A stretch of DNA of 63,445 bases from Pedobacter sp. (GCA_014377665.1 JACMPF010000208.1:1-63445), one strand, 5' to 3'; positions 53,193-61,686 are shown, counted from the stretch's first letter. The notes: generated from the sequence alone by a model not told the origin. A program made the numbers and translations.

Positions 53193-53528
53193 ATGAAAAG
53201 ATATTGTTTGGCGCTTGACCTGGTTAACGACACTGCGCTAATTGAGGGCTATGAAGAAATGCATGCCGCAGTTTGGCCAGAAATCCAGGATAGCATTACT
53301 TCTGCAGGCGTAGACCTGATGGAAATTTACCGTTTTGGAACCCGGCTCTTTATGATCATGGAAGTTAATGACACCTTTTCTTTTGAAAGGAAGTCTGCCA
53401 TGGACGAGGCGAACGAAAAAGTACAGCAATGGGAGGAATTGATGTGGAAATACCAGCAAGCAGTACCTGGTTCCCAACCCGGAGAGAAATGGGTGCTTAT
53501 GAATAAGATATTTGAATTAACGACCTGA
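53193..53528 (+). CDS. L-fucose/L-rhamnose mutarotase (RhaM/DUF718 family)
   Basis: Small ferredoxin-like-fold mutarotase, 111 residues from ATG 53193 (TTG at 53187 is also in frame). The family motif is MHAAVWPEIQDSI, with the catalytic-type His and VWPE, and the end reads KIFEL. RhaM-type enzymes interconvert sugar anomers; in the Campylobacter jejuni fucose locus a DUF718 member has the same position. L-fucose is therefore the likely substrate here. The stop overlaps the dehydratase start by 1 base (TGATG). Confidence 0.9.
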   Translation: MKRYCLALDLVNDTALIEGYEEMHAAVWPEIQDSITSAGVDLMEIYRFGTRLFMIMEVNDTFSFERKSAMDEANEKVQQWEELMWKYQQAVPGSQPGEKWVLMNKIFELTT

Positions 53529-55186
53529 TGTCAGATAATATAAGAAAAAATTTTTTACAGATTCATCCGGATGACAATGTTTTGGTTGCTTTGCAGGATC
53601 TTTTTAAAGAAGATGTGATCGTTTTTAATGGTCAAAATATTTTATTGCAAGATGACATCCATGCAAAGCATAAGTTTTTTATCAATGCAATGGCCATTGG
53701 CGATGAAGTGCTAATGTATGGATTGTTGGTAGGTAAGGCGACTTTGCCGATCCTAAAAGGTGGATTGATGACGACAGAAAACGTACACCATGCCGCCGAG
53801 GAATATGGTTACCGTAAAGTGGACTACAAATGGCACAAGCCCGATGTATCTGCTTTTGAAGGTCGGACTTTCAATGGCTATCACCGAGAAGACGGCAGAG
53901 TGGGCACTGCCAATTACTGGCTTTTTGTACCTACCGTTTTCTGCGAAAACAGAAACCTGGACGTCATCAAGGAAGCGTTACACAATACACTGGGCTATAG
54001 TGTAACGGATAAATACAAGCAATTTACGGAGCAATTGTTGGATGCGAGTTCACAGGGGCAGGACATTTCAACCTTTGAGATCGATGAGATCGCTTTTGCG
54101 GGCAAACCTAAAAATAGAGTTTTTAAGCACGTTGACGGTATCAAGTTTCTAAACCATCAGGGTGGGTGTGGTGGAACCAGGCAGGATTCGTCTTTGTTAA
54201 GTAACTTGCTTGCCGCTTATGCGGATCATCCTAATGTTGCAGGAATTACTGTACTCAGTCTCGGTTGTCAGCATCTACAAACAGGTAGTTTTCTAAATGA
54301 TGTTTTCGCAAGAAACCCACTATTCAAAAAGAAGGTATTGGTTTTTGAGCAACAACAGAGTCAGAGTGAAGATCAGCTCATAAAAGATGCGATACTGAAA
54401 ACTTTTGTCGAACTAAAAGAGATCAATAAGATCGAGCGCAGTCCCGCACCCCTGAGCAAGCTGTGTGTTGGAGTTAAATGTGGGGGTAGCGATGGCTTCA
54501 GCGGAATATCTGCAAATCCCGCTGTTGGCTATACCTCAGACCTTTTGGTAGCGCTAGGCGCTAAAGTGCTGCTGGCTGAGTTTCCAGAATTGTGTGGTGC
54601 GGAACAAAATATCATAGACAGATGCGTTGACCAGCCTACAGCGGAGAAATTTATCCGTTTGATGCGGGAATATGATGCCCAGGCGCATGCAGTAGGTTCA
54701 GGATTTCACATGAACCCCTCACCGGGAAATATTAAGGATGGCCTGATTACGGATGCCATCAAAAGTACTGGTGCCGCTAAAAAGGCAGGCACTTCACCGG
54801 TAGTCGATGTGCTTGATTATACGGAACCCGTTACTAAAGCTGGTTTGAGCTTGGTTTGTACGCCCGGTAATGATGTGGAAGCTACCACAGGGAAAGCTGC
54901 GAGTGGCGCCACATTGATCCTTTTCACTACAGGACTGGGCACACCGACGGGTAATCCCGTTTGTCCGGTAATTAAAATTGCTACTAACACTTCGTTGGCC
55001 ACTAGAATGGGCGACATTATTGACATCGATGCAGGAGCGATCATCCGTGGAGAAAAAACCATTGAAGAAATGGGTGCAGAGATTTTAGAATATTGCATTC
55101 TTGCCGCGAGCGGAGAAGTAATTCCTAAAGCGGTTCAGTTAAACCAAGATGATTTTATTCCATGGAAAAGAGGAGTTTCATTATAA
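53528..55186 (+). CDS. UxaA-family dehydratase, probable L-fuconate dehydratase
   Basis: Full-length altronate-dehydratase-like (UxaA) protein of 552 residues. It has an N-terminal SAF domain (about 10-85) and the UxaA core with HREDGRVGTANYWLFVPTVFCEN, NHQGGCGGTRQDS, GVKCGGSDGFSGISANPAVGY, LLAEFPELCGAEQ and SGFHMNPSPGNIKDGLITD. UxaA enzymes dehydrate sugar acids; here the operon points to L-fuconate giving 2-keto-3-deoxy-L-fuconate. This replaces the enolase-superfamily fuconate dehydratase known from Xanthomonas. A role in altronate/galacturonate catabolism is less likely because no uxaB or uxaC is nearby. Confidence 0.85.
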   Translation: MSDNIRKNFLQIHPDDNVLVALQDLFKEDVIVFNGQNILLQDDIHAKHKFFINAMAIGDEVLMYGLLVGKATLPILKGGLMTTENVHHAAEEYGYRKVDYKWHKPDVSAFEGRTFNGYHREDGRVGTANYWLFVPTVFCENRNLDVIKEALHNTLGYSVTDKYKQFTEQLLDASSQGQDISTFEIDEIAFAGKPKNRVFKHVDGIKFLNHQGGCGGTRQDSSLLSNLLAAYADHPNVAGITVLSLGCQHLQTGSFLNDVFARNPLFKKKVLVFEQQQSQSEDQLIKDAILKTFVELKEINKIERSPAPLSKLCVGVKCGGSDGFSGISANPAVGYTSDLLVALGAKVLLAEFPELCGAEQNIIDRCVDQPTAEKFIRLMREYDAQAHAVGSGFHMNPSPGNIKDGLITDAIKSTGAAKKAGTSPVVDVLDYTEPVTKAGLSLVCTPGNDVEATTGKAASGATLILFTTGLGTPTGNPVCPVIKIATNTSLATRMGDIIDIDAGAIIRGEKTIEEMGAEILEYCILAASGEVIPKAVQLNQDDFIPWKRGVSL

Positions 55187-55195
55187 TTCAGATAT

Positions 55196-55960
55196 ATGTT
55201 TAGTTTAAAAGGAAAATCTGCCGTTATCACTGGCGCCGGAAGTGGAATAGGTAGAGCAATTGCCGTACTTTTTGCGCAGCAGGGTGCTAACGTACATATC
55301 ATAGAAATTAACACAGATGCTGCCGCCGGGACCTTGGAAGAAATCAGAACTCTCAAAGGAACAGGAACTGTTCACGCTTGCGATGTTACTAGTCAGGAAA
55401 AAGTCTTGAGCGTATTTAATGCGATTGATAATATAGATATCCTCGTGAATAATGCAGGTATCGCTCATATTGGAAAAGCCCACGCAACCAGCGAAGCTGA
55501 TTTCATCAGAGTTTTTGATGTAAATGTCAAAGGCGCTTACAATTGTTTATTCGCTGCAATTCCATTGATGAAAAAAAAGGGCGCAGGGGTAGTTTTGAAC
55601 ATGGCATCCATAGCAGCTTTGGTTGGAATTACTGACCGTTTTGCTTATTCCATGAGCAAAGGAGCTATCGCGGCCATGACCTTGTCAGTGGCTAGAGATT
55701 ATATGGCAGACAATATCCGGTGTAACAGCATTTCTCCTGCAAGGGTGCACACGCCTTTCGTAGATGGGTTTATCGCAAAAAACTATCCCGGCCAGGAAGC
55801 GGAGGTTTTTGAAAAGCTTTCCAAAAGCCAACCAGTTGGCAGAATGGGCGAACCCAATGAAGTGGCTACAATGGCCTTATATTTATGTTCTGATGAAGCT
55901 AGCTTTATCACAGGTAATGATTATCCAGTAGATGGAGGATTTGTTAAATTAAATAACTAA
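55196..55960 (+). CDS. SDR dehydrogenase, probable 2-keto-3-deoxy-L-fuconate dehydrogenase
   Basis: SDR enzyme of 254 residues with an intact active site: nucleotide loop ITGAGSGIGRAIA, NNAG (85-88), Ser138, Tyr151 and Lys155 (YSMSK). Glu37 at the end of strand 2 (IIEIN) indicates NAD preference. The C-terminal YLCSDEASFITGNDYPVDGG is canonical. Similar pattern to the DHRS6/BDH2-like KDF dehydrogenase group. By operon logic it oxidises 2-keto-3-deoxy-L-fuconate to the 2,4-diketo acid. It lies 9 bases after the dehydratase and 4 before the hydrolase. Confidence 0.85.
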   Translation: MFSLKGKSAVITGAGSGIGRAIAVLFAQQGANVHIIEINTDAAAGTLEEIRTLKGTGTVHACDVTSQEKVLSVFNAIDNIDILVNNAGIAHIGKAHATSEADFIRVFDVNVKGAYNCLFAAIPLMKKKGAGVVLNMASIAALVGITDRFAYSMSKGAIAAMTLSVARDYMADNIRCNSISPARVHTPFVDGFIAKNYPGQEAEVFEKLSKSQPVGRMGEPNEVATMALYLCSDEASFITGNDYPVDGGFVKLNN

Positions 55961-55964
55961 CAGC

Positions 55965-56822
55965 ATGAAATTAATAAGATGGGGATCAGCAGATCAGGAA
56001 AAAACAGGTGTAATTATTAACGATCTCTGGTATGATACCTCCGCATTCGGCGAGGATTACAATGAGCAGTTCTTTCAGAATGACGGCTTAAATCGCCTGG
56101 AAAGCTTTTTAAAAAACAATGAGGGTACGTTACCAACGATTTCGGCAGACACAAGATTAGGTTCGCCAATTGCAAGACCTTCAAAAATCGTTTGTATCGG
56201 ATTAAATTATGCTGATCATGCTAAAGAAACAGGTGCAGCAATGCCTCCTGAGCCAGTAGTATTCATGAAGTCTACAACAGCCTTAACAGGCCCGTTTGAC
56301 AATATTGTTATTCCAAAAAATTCTGTAAAAACAGACTGGGAAGTGGAGTTAGCAGTAGTTATTGGAAAAAAGGCAAGTTACATAGAAGAAGCAGATGCCC
56401 TCGACTATGTGGCCGGGTATGTATTGCACAATGATGTTTCAGAACGTGAATTCCAGATGGAAAGAAATGGAACTTGGGACAAAGGAAAGGGTTGTGATAC
56501 TTTTGCGCCACTAGGCCCATTTCTAGCTACTCCCGATGAGATTGGAGATGTAGATAACCTGCGTTTATGGTTAACCTTGAATGGAAAAACAATGCAGGAT
56601 GGAAATACATCCAACTTCATATTTAATGTGCCATTCGTAATCGCTTATATTAGTCAATTTATGACTTTGCTTCCTGGTGATGTCATTTCCACGGGGACTC
56701 CTGCGGGAGTTGGATTAGGTTTCAAACCTCCCATCTATCTTAAAGAGGGTGATGTGGTAGAACTGGGCATTGATGGACTTGGTACCTCTAAACAATACGT
56801 TAAGAGTTATGTTAAAGATTGA
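55965..56822 (+). CDS. Fumarylacetoacetate hydrolase family, probable 2,4-diketo-3-deoxy-L-fuconate hydrolase
   Basis: FAH-family metal-dependent hydrolase of 285 residues. Key segments are KIVCIGLNYADHAKETGAAM, EPVVFMKSTTALTGP, the metal-ligand DWEVELAVVIGK, VLHNDVSEREFQ and STGTPAGVGLG. In the non-phosphorylating fucose route this family cleaves 2,4-diketo-3-deoxy-L-fuconate to pyruvate and L-lactate. The 3' end overlaps the amidohydrolase by 14 bases. The exact substrate is inferred from context and family. Confidence 0.87.
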   Translation: MKLIRWGSADQEKTGVIINDLWYDTSAFGEDYNEQFFQNDGLNRLESFLKNNEGTLPTISADTRLGSPIARPSKIVCIGLNYADHAKETGAAMPPEPVVFMKSTTALTGPFDNIVIPKNSVKTDWEVELAVVIGKKASYIEEADALDYVAGYVLHNDVSEREFQMERNGTWDKGKGCDTFAPLGPFLATPDEIGDVDNLRLWLTLNGKTMQDGNTSNFIFNVPFVIAYISQFMTLLPGDVISTGTPAGVGLGFKPPIYLKEGDVVELGIDGLGTSKQYVKSYVKD

Positions 56823-57642
56823 TTCACATCAACACTTCTGGAAATACAATGATGGCATGTCTGACTGGATTACGGAAGACATGTCTATCCTTCGTCGTGA
56901 TTTCATGCCAGATGACCTTGCCCCGATTTTAAAGGAATCTACAATCGATGGATGTGTTGTCGTACAGGTGAATCAAAGCCTTGAAGAAAACATTTTTCAA
57001 TTGGACAATGCTGGCAATCATGACTTCATTAAAGGTGTTGTTGGTTGGGTAGATTTACAGGCCACCAATATTGAAGAACAATTAAAGGAACTAAGCCGTC
57101 ATCATAAACTCAAAGGCTTCAGACACATTCTTCAAGGAGAACAGGATCGCGCATTAATGCTAAAGCCTGCTTTTTTAAGTGGGATTCAAGCATTAGCACA
57201 ACACAATTTTAGTTATGACATTTTGATTTTTCCTGATCAGCTGGAATATATTCCGGACTTTTTAGGTCAATTCCCTGATCAGCGATTCGTGATTGATCAT
57301 ATTGCTAAACCGGACATTAAGGCAAGAAATATTACTGAGTGGGCAGCGGGTATCAGAGCCCTAAAAAGTTTCGATAACTTATTCTGCAAAGTTTCAGGAA
57401 TGGTTACTGAAGCCAATTGGACGAGCTGGAAGCCCGAAGATTTTGATCCTTATTTTGACGTTATATATGAAACCTTTGGTGCAAAAAAACTCATGTTCGG
57501 TTCAGACTGGCCAGTTTGCATGGTTGCAGGGGAATACAAGGATGTAGTTTCTATCGCCAAAAACTATGTATCTAAGCTAACAGCAGATGAACAATCCCTT
57601 TTTTGGGCTGATAACGCAATAGATTTTTACAATTTAAACTAA
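56809..57642 (+). CDS. Amidohydrolase family, probable L-fuconolactone hydrolase
   Basis: TIM-barrel amidohydrolase (COG3618) of 277 residues from ATG 56809, the first Met that gives the family start MLKIDSHQHFW. Metal and catalytic signatures are DSHQHFWKYNDGMSDWI, KGFRHILQGEQ, FVIDHIAKPDI and LMFGSDWPVC. COG3618 includes the L-fuconolactonases that open L-fucono-1,5-lactone to L-fuconate. It overlaps the FAH gene and is 7 bases before the fucose dehydrogenase gene. Confidence 0.88.
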   Translation: MLKIDSHQHFWKYNDGMSDWITEDMSILRRDFMPDDLAPILKESTIDGCVVVQVNQSLEENIFQLDNAGNHDFIKGVVGWVDLQATNIEEQLKELSRHHKLKGFRHILQGEQDRALMLKPAFLSGIQALAQHNFSYDILIFPDQLEYIPDFLGQFPDQRFVIDHIAKPDIKARNITEWAAGIRALKSFDNLFCKVSGMVTEANWTSWKPEDFDPYFDVIYETFGAKKLMFGSDWPVCMVAGEYKDVVSIAKNYVSKLTADEQSLFWADNAIDFYNLN

Positions 57643-57649
57643 GCAGTCT

Positions 57650-58432
57650 ATGGATTTGCAATTAAAAGATAAGGTGATCATTGTTACCGGTGGTGCTAAA
57701 GGTATTGGAGAAGGGATAGTTAATGTACTAGCCAGAGAAGGAGCAATACCTGTTGTTATTGGAAGAAATAAAGCCGACAATTTAAAAGTAGTAGATAAAA
57801 TTGTTACTGAAGGTGGACAGGCTTACCAGGTCGTGGCAGAATTGTCTGAACCCAACGCTTCAGAGCAAGCAATCGTAGCGGTTATAGCGAAGTTTGGAAG
57901 AATTGACGGCTTAGTGAATAATGCTGGAGTAAATGATGGTGTGGGGCTGCAAAATGGGACTTACGAGGGTTTTGTTTCCAGTCTGCATAAAAACGTCATT
58001 CATTATTACCTTATGGCTCAGAAGGCATTACCCGAACTTATTAAGTCAAAGGGCTCAATTGTAAACATTGGATCTAAGGTTGCAGATACTGGGCAAGGTG
58101 GAACATCTGCTTATGCGGCATCAAATGGTGCAAGAAATGCGCTTACCAGGGAATGGGCAGTCGAGCTGTTACCCCATGGAATCCGTGTTAATGCGGTTAT
58201 TGTTGCAGAATGTTTTACTCCGCTGTACCAGACCTGGATTAATTCCATTCCAAATTCAGAAGAAAAGCTGGCAGACATCATTTCAAAAATTCCTTTGGGT
58301 AAAAGAATGACCACTGCAGAAGAAATTGCAAATGCAGTGGTATTCCTATTATCAGAAAGGTCAAGCCATACAACAGGTCAGTTTGTTTACATTGACGGGG
58401 GTTATGTGCACTTGGACAGGGCTATTAAATAG
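57650..58432 (+). CDS. SDR L-fucose dehydrogenase, with Asn replacing the catalytic Lys
   Basis: 260-residue SDR close in pattern to known bacterial L-fucose dehydrogenases: MDLQLKDKVIIVTGGAKGIG, VNNAGVNDGVGL, TREWAVEL, a TPLYQTW segment and C-terminal HTTGQFVYIDGGYVHLDRA. It should oxidise L-fucose to the lactone, the first catabolic step; Arg39 (VIGRNK) may favour NADP. The active site has Ser142 and Tyr155, but position 159, Lys in the YxxxK motif, is Asn (codon AAT 58124-58126). Activity may be lost or altered, or the family may tolerate it; the rest of the gene is intact. It overlaps the convergent aminopeptidase gene by 8 bases. Confidence 0.88.
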   Translation: MDLQLKDKVIIVTGGAKGIGEGIVNVLAREGAIPVVIGRNKADNLKVVDKIVTEGGQAYQVVAELSEPNASEQAIVAVIAKFGRIDGLVNNAGVNDGVGLQNGTYEGFVSSLHKNVIHYYLMAQKALPELIKSKGSIVNIGSKVADTGQGGTSAYAASNGARNALTREWAVELLPHGIRVNAVIVAECFTPLYQTWINSIPNSEEKLADIISKIPLGKRMTTAEEIANAVVFLLSERSSHTTGQFVYIDGGYVHLDRAIK

Positions 58433-60200
58433 CCTTTGTCTCTGCACTCAACCACTCTTGCTCATCTATTGAAAGCAATGGGCTCAGCTTATCAAAAACC
58501 AATTGATTATATTCATTAAGCCAGCTGATCTGTCCGTTTTCCAGAAGCTCTTTTTTAACTATTTTAGTGCTGATAGGTGCAATGGTTAAACATTCAAAAG
58601 CGTAAAACTCATTAAATTCGTTATTTACGTCTCTCACCGTATTGACTAGATTTTCTATTCTGATTCCATGTTTTCCCGGGCGGTAAATGCCTGGTTCCAC
58701 TGAAGTGATCATCCCGACTTCGATAGCAACAGGAGTAGGGGTTGGATTGAAAACCTGCGGACCTTCATGAACATTTAAGAAGTAACCAACTCCATGTCCT
58801 GTCCCATGACCATAGTTCAAGGCATAATCCCAAAGTGGTTTCCTGGTGATGGCATCGATTTGATAACCACAAGTCCCTTTTGGGAAACGAACCTTGCAAC
58901 CGTCAATCATTCCTTTTAGAACCAGGGTATAATCAATTGATTCTTCTTCTGAATTTTCACCCATTGGAATTGTCCTGGTGATATCCGTGGTGCCATAAAA
59001 ATACTGGCCTCCTGAGTCAACTAGAAATAAGCCTTCTGCTTTGACTTCTGAATTGCTTTCCTCAGATGCACCATAGTGTGGCAATGCGCCATGTGCTTTA
59101 TAAGCACTGATGGTTGTAAAACTATCTCCTACGAAGCCTTCCTGTTCAGACCTGTATTTTCTAAGCTGCGCTGCCGCTGAAAGCTCTGTGATAAGTATTT
59201 TCCCAATATTTTCTGAAAGCCATTTTAGAAAGCGGGTAATTGCCAACCCATCCTTAAGCATAGCCGCTCTGGTATTATTGAGTTCAGTTTCGTTTTTTAC
59301 TGATTTAAAATTTGTAGAAGGATTTGTCTCTTTAGCGATTCTTGCAGTCACTGGGAGCAATTTAGCGTAGGCAAAGCAGGTTCTTTTAGGGTCAATCAGT
59401 ATGATGCTGTTTTTGTGTGTGCTTGCAATGGCAGCTTCGATTTCTGAATAGTCTAAAACCTCAACACCGCTATGTAAAAGCTGCTCCTTTTCTTTGCTGT
59501 TAAGCTTTTCTTCGTCTATAAATAACTTTGCATGATCCTGATCTATGAGAGCAAAACCCAATACGACAGGATTATAACTTACATCCTTACCGCGGATGTT
59601 AAATAGCCAGGCAATATCGTCTAAAGAGGAAACGAGGTGTATTGTAGTGCCTGATTTTTCCAAGTGAGTCCTAACTGCCGCAATCTTTTCTGCAACAGAT
59701 TGACCCGTAAATTCTTCTGCTATTAAGAAAGCTTTCTCTTGAGGAAGGGCAGGGCGATCCTTCCAGATTGGATTTATATAATCTTTATCAATTAAGTTGA
59801 TTCCTTTTAATGAAAACTCATGAGTAAACTGCTCTCCTAATAATACTGATACCAGCTTTTCATTGCTTCCGATAGTTGCACCCGCAGGAAACTTGTGTGT
59901 TAGCCATTGAATATATTCAGGAGCATGTTGTACTTGTTGTTTAACTAATTCGAAACCGGTGTTTTGCAGCTGTTCTGTAGCCTGTTCAAAATACCTGAAG
60001 TCGGTCCATAGACTTGCGGAATTTTCTGTTATTAACAAGGTGCCGGCAGAGCCTGTAAATCCAGATAGGAAGGGAATGCATTTATAATGTTGAGGAAGAT
60101 ATTCACTCATGTGTGGATCCGCAGACGGAATGATGTATGCTGACACATGGTCAGCTTTCATTTGCTTGCGGATCTGTTGTAGTTTTTCAGAATAAGTCAT
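58425..60200 (-). CDS. Aminopeptidase P family (M24B) metallopeptidase
   Basis: Xaa-Pro aminopeptidase-like enzyme; 591 residues from ATG 60200 (MTYSEKLQQIRKQ), the frame being extendable to 60233. Two N-terminal creatinase-like domains (about 1-300) precede the pita-bread catalytic domain. The metal ligands are apparent: VDSGGQYFYGTTDITRTI (two Asp), GHGTGHGVGYFLNVHEGP (His), SVEPGIY (Glu) and GIRIENL (Glu). It cleaves N-terminal residues preceding proline in the cytoplasm. It is transcribed opposite to the fucose operon, overlapping it by 8 bases, with no hairpin terminator between. Confidence 0.95.
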   Translation of the reverse strand: MTYSEKLQQIRKQMKADHVSAYIIPSADPHMSEYLPQHYKCIPFLSGFTGSAGTLLITENSASLWTDFRYFEQATEQLQNTGFELVKQQVQHAPEYIQWLTHKFPAGATIGSNEKLVSVLLGEQFTHEFSLKGINLIDKDYINPIWKDRPALPQEKAFLIAEEFTGQSVAEKIAAVRTHLEKSGTTIHLVSSLDDIAWLFNIRGKDVSYNPVVLGFALIDQDHAKLFIDEEKLNSKEKEQLLHSGVEVLDYSEIEAAIASTHKNSIILIDPKRTCFAYAKLLPVTARIAKETNPSTNFKSVKNETELNNTRAAMLKDGLAITRFLKWLSENIGKILITELSAAAQLRKYRSEQEGFVGDSFTTISAYKAHGALPHYGASEESNSEVKAEGLFLVDSGGQYFYGTTDITRTIPMGENSEEESIDYTLVLKGMIDGCKVRFPKGTCGYQIDAITRKPLWDYALNYGHGTGHGVGYFLNVHEGPQVFNPTPTPVAIEVGMITSVEPGIYRPGKHGIRIENLVNTVRDVNNEFNEFYAFECLTIAPISTKIVKKELLENGQISWLNEYNQLVFDKLSPLLSIDEQEWLSAETKAI

Positions 60201-60344
60201 GATAGTAGAATTAAGTTCTGGAGCGATAAGCAAAGCTAGGAAAAATGTTGCTTAAGATAAGGTGCTAAGTCGGTTCCTAAAAAAGCTATCGGACAACCTA
60301 TATAACCAATTTAGGATAGGACAGAGTTAAGGTTGTAATTTGGG

Positions 60345-60387
60345 CAAGTCCAATACAAGTCCAATGTAAAAGCAATGCAAGTCCAAT
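60345..60387 (+). repeat. 11-bp tandem repeat with CAAGTCCAAT core
   Basis: CAAGTCCAAT occurs at 60345-60354, 60356-60365 and 60378-60387, all on an 11-base register. The unit between (60367-60376, TAAAAGCAAT) is a degraded copy with 6 of 10 matches. The phasing is close to one DNA helical turn, which would place the units on one face of the helix. Confidence 0.85.
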
Positions 60388-60442
60388 CTGGCCCTGTTAA
60401 AATTGGACTTACTACTCATTTGTTCCACTTTTGCATTGCTTT
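60369..60442. repeat. Nested inverted repeat (hairpin) overlapping the tandem repeat
   Basis: Outer arms 60369-60380 and 60431-60442 are perfect 12-base complements (AAAGCAATGCAA / TTGCATTGCTTT). Inner arms 60379-60387 and 60402-60410 are perfect 9-base complements (AAGTCCAAT / ATTGGACTT) around a 14-base loop. Arms share two bases at 60379-60380. On RNA or single-stranded DNA this would be a two-stem structure with an internal bulge. Confidence 0.8.
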
Positions 60443-60739
60443 CTTTCAGACTAGTATGTAAGCCAAACTACTTTCCTCCTAAACGTATAGTCATCATAGT
60501 TTTGTATTATTTCTCAATATGAATCTTGAAAATAATCTGGCGCGACTTTGAACATGTGAAATCAGCTATTTTCAGTTTAATACGCTGAGCCATAAATATT
60601 TGCTAGTTTATTTTGTTGATTTTCATTTTATTAGAATCCATGGCTTATTTTTTGACGTAGGTACAACTTTACCGAATATCAGTTTCCGTTTAGTACATTA
60701 TACAAAATTTGCGATTTTAAACTAGGGCCTAAGAAATTA

Positions 60740-60916
60740 ATGAGTTACCAAGATTATAAATGTGGTAAGTGCAATACCGATTTTCATTATCAAGTGCCAA
60801 GGGGATTTGTTCTTAAGCATTTATTAGGTTTCTTGCCGATAAGAATTTACTGGTGTCCTAAATGCACTACGAATCGCTATGTCTGGATTGGAAAAAAGGA
60901 GAAAAGTAGATATTGA
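60740..60916 (+). CDS. 58-residue zinc-ribbon microprotein
   Basis: ATG at 60740, stop TGA at 60914-60916. The protein MSYQDYKCGKCNTDFHYQVP carries CxxC (Cys8, Cys11) and a second pair in WCPKCTTN, a classical zinc-ribbon arrangement, with a basic C-terminal tail. The short linker contains a hydrophobic LLGFLPIRIYW segment. Absent from usual automatic gene calls because of its size; the paired CxxC motif argues it is real. Function unknown; zinc-ribbon microproteins often bind nucleic acid or proteins. Confidence 0.7.
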   Translation: MSYQDYKCGKCNTDFHYQVPRGFVLKHLLGFLPIRIYWCPKCTTNRYVWIGKKEKSRY

Positions 60917-60940
60917 AAAGTTTATATATATATATATTTG
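60913..60940 (+). promoter_or_regulatory. Promoter of the outer-membrane protein gene at 60985
   Basis: TTG at 60913-60915, 17 bases, then TATATTTG at 60933-60940, an exact TAnnTTTG match at the end of a TA dinucleotide run. It overlaps the stop of the zinc-ribbon gene and lies 44 bases before the ATG. Confidence 0.6.
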
Positions 60941-60984
60941 CATAGGGATAACGCTTTCAAAGTAATTCTTACCAATATAAATTT

Positions 60985-61686
60985 ATGAAGAGATCTTTAT
61001 TTCTCGCATTTTTTTGTGCAATAACATCTACAGCATTTTCTCAAATGAGCGGTAATAATAATTATTCCATTGCAGCAAGGGGTTATACCTTGATGCAAAT
61101 GCCGAAGGTGTTAAATGAATCAGATTCTTATAATTTAGTGGAAGCTCCTTTTAATGGGGTGATGTTTAAATTTAACGACAATCAGATTAGTTACCGTTTA
61201 AACGGGACATATTACAATAAATCTAAAAGCTTTTATAACAACTGTGAAACTTGTGAGGCTGCCGACGGGGAGCTTATTGACTACTCTTTTAAAATTGGTT
61301 TTGAAAAGAATTTTAATTACTCGAGAGTTCAGCCTTACTTTGGGATAGATCTTGGTTACCGTTCTAATAGATTTAGCGGGGTAATACAAAATAATAATGA
61401 ACTCAAAGCTATGGTGTCTAAGGGAACAGTTAGTGGCCCTGCCTCAGATATAGAAGCTACAAAAACAGGAATGATTTTAGCGCCATTTTTAGGTTTTAAA
61501 GTAAATATTATCAATCAGCTTTCGTTTTTTGCTGAGGCCAATTTAGATTACTTTTATTCTTATGAAAGACAGGAAATGGTCACACAAGATGTTAATAATA
61601 CAAGGACATTAAATAAATTTTATAAATCAGAGTTTCTTTTTAATCCTGTTTCCGTTGGACTTCAAATTCATTTAGGAAGTAACTAG
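60985..61686 (+). CDS. Outer-membrane beta-barrel protein, unknown function
   Basis: 233-residue exported protein. Signal peptide MKRSLFLAFFCAITSTAFS precedes QMSGNNN. The rest alternates aromatic strands (VQPYFGIDLGYRSNR, LAPFLGFKVN, FFAEANLDYFYSYER) and ends in a strand with a short charged tail. This is consistent with a small OmpW- or OmpA-like barrel of about eight strands. It contains a Cys pair CETCEA in a loop (about residues 87-92). No family was recognised with certainty. It sits just upstream of gmd, with its own promoter. Confidence 0.8.
   Translation: MKRSLFLAFFCAITSTAFSQMSGNNNYSIAARGYTLMQMPKVLNESDSYNLVEAPFNGVMFKFNDNQISYRLNGTYYNKSKSFYNNCETCEAADGELIDYSFKIGFEKNFNYSRVQPYFGIDLGYRSNRFSGVIQNNNELKAMVSKGTVSGPASDIEATKTGMILAPFLGFKVNIINQLSFFAEANLDYFYSYERQEMVTQDVNNTRTLNKFYKSEFLFNPVSVGLQIHLGSN

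Larger units (their letters stand above)
60201..60739. other. Intergenic region without a recognised gene
   Basis: 539 bases between the divergent aminopeptidase and zinc-ribbon genes. No open frame with a convincing protein was found. It contains the 11-bp tandem repeat and inverted repeats listed separately (60345-60442). The remaining 300 bases are AT-rich with no clear structure. It must also hold the promoters of both flanking genes. Confidence 0.6.

Noticed and set aside
53528..55186. Assignment as altronate dehydratase of galacturonate catabolism
   Set aside because: No uxaB, uxaC or kdgK neighbours; all flanking genes belong to L-fucose breakdown.
60918..60940. TA dinucleotide run considered as a phase-variable repeat
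   Set aside because: Only about seven units and it overlaps an exact -7 element; length variation is possible but nothing in the sequence shows it.
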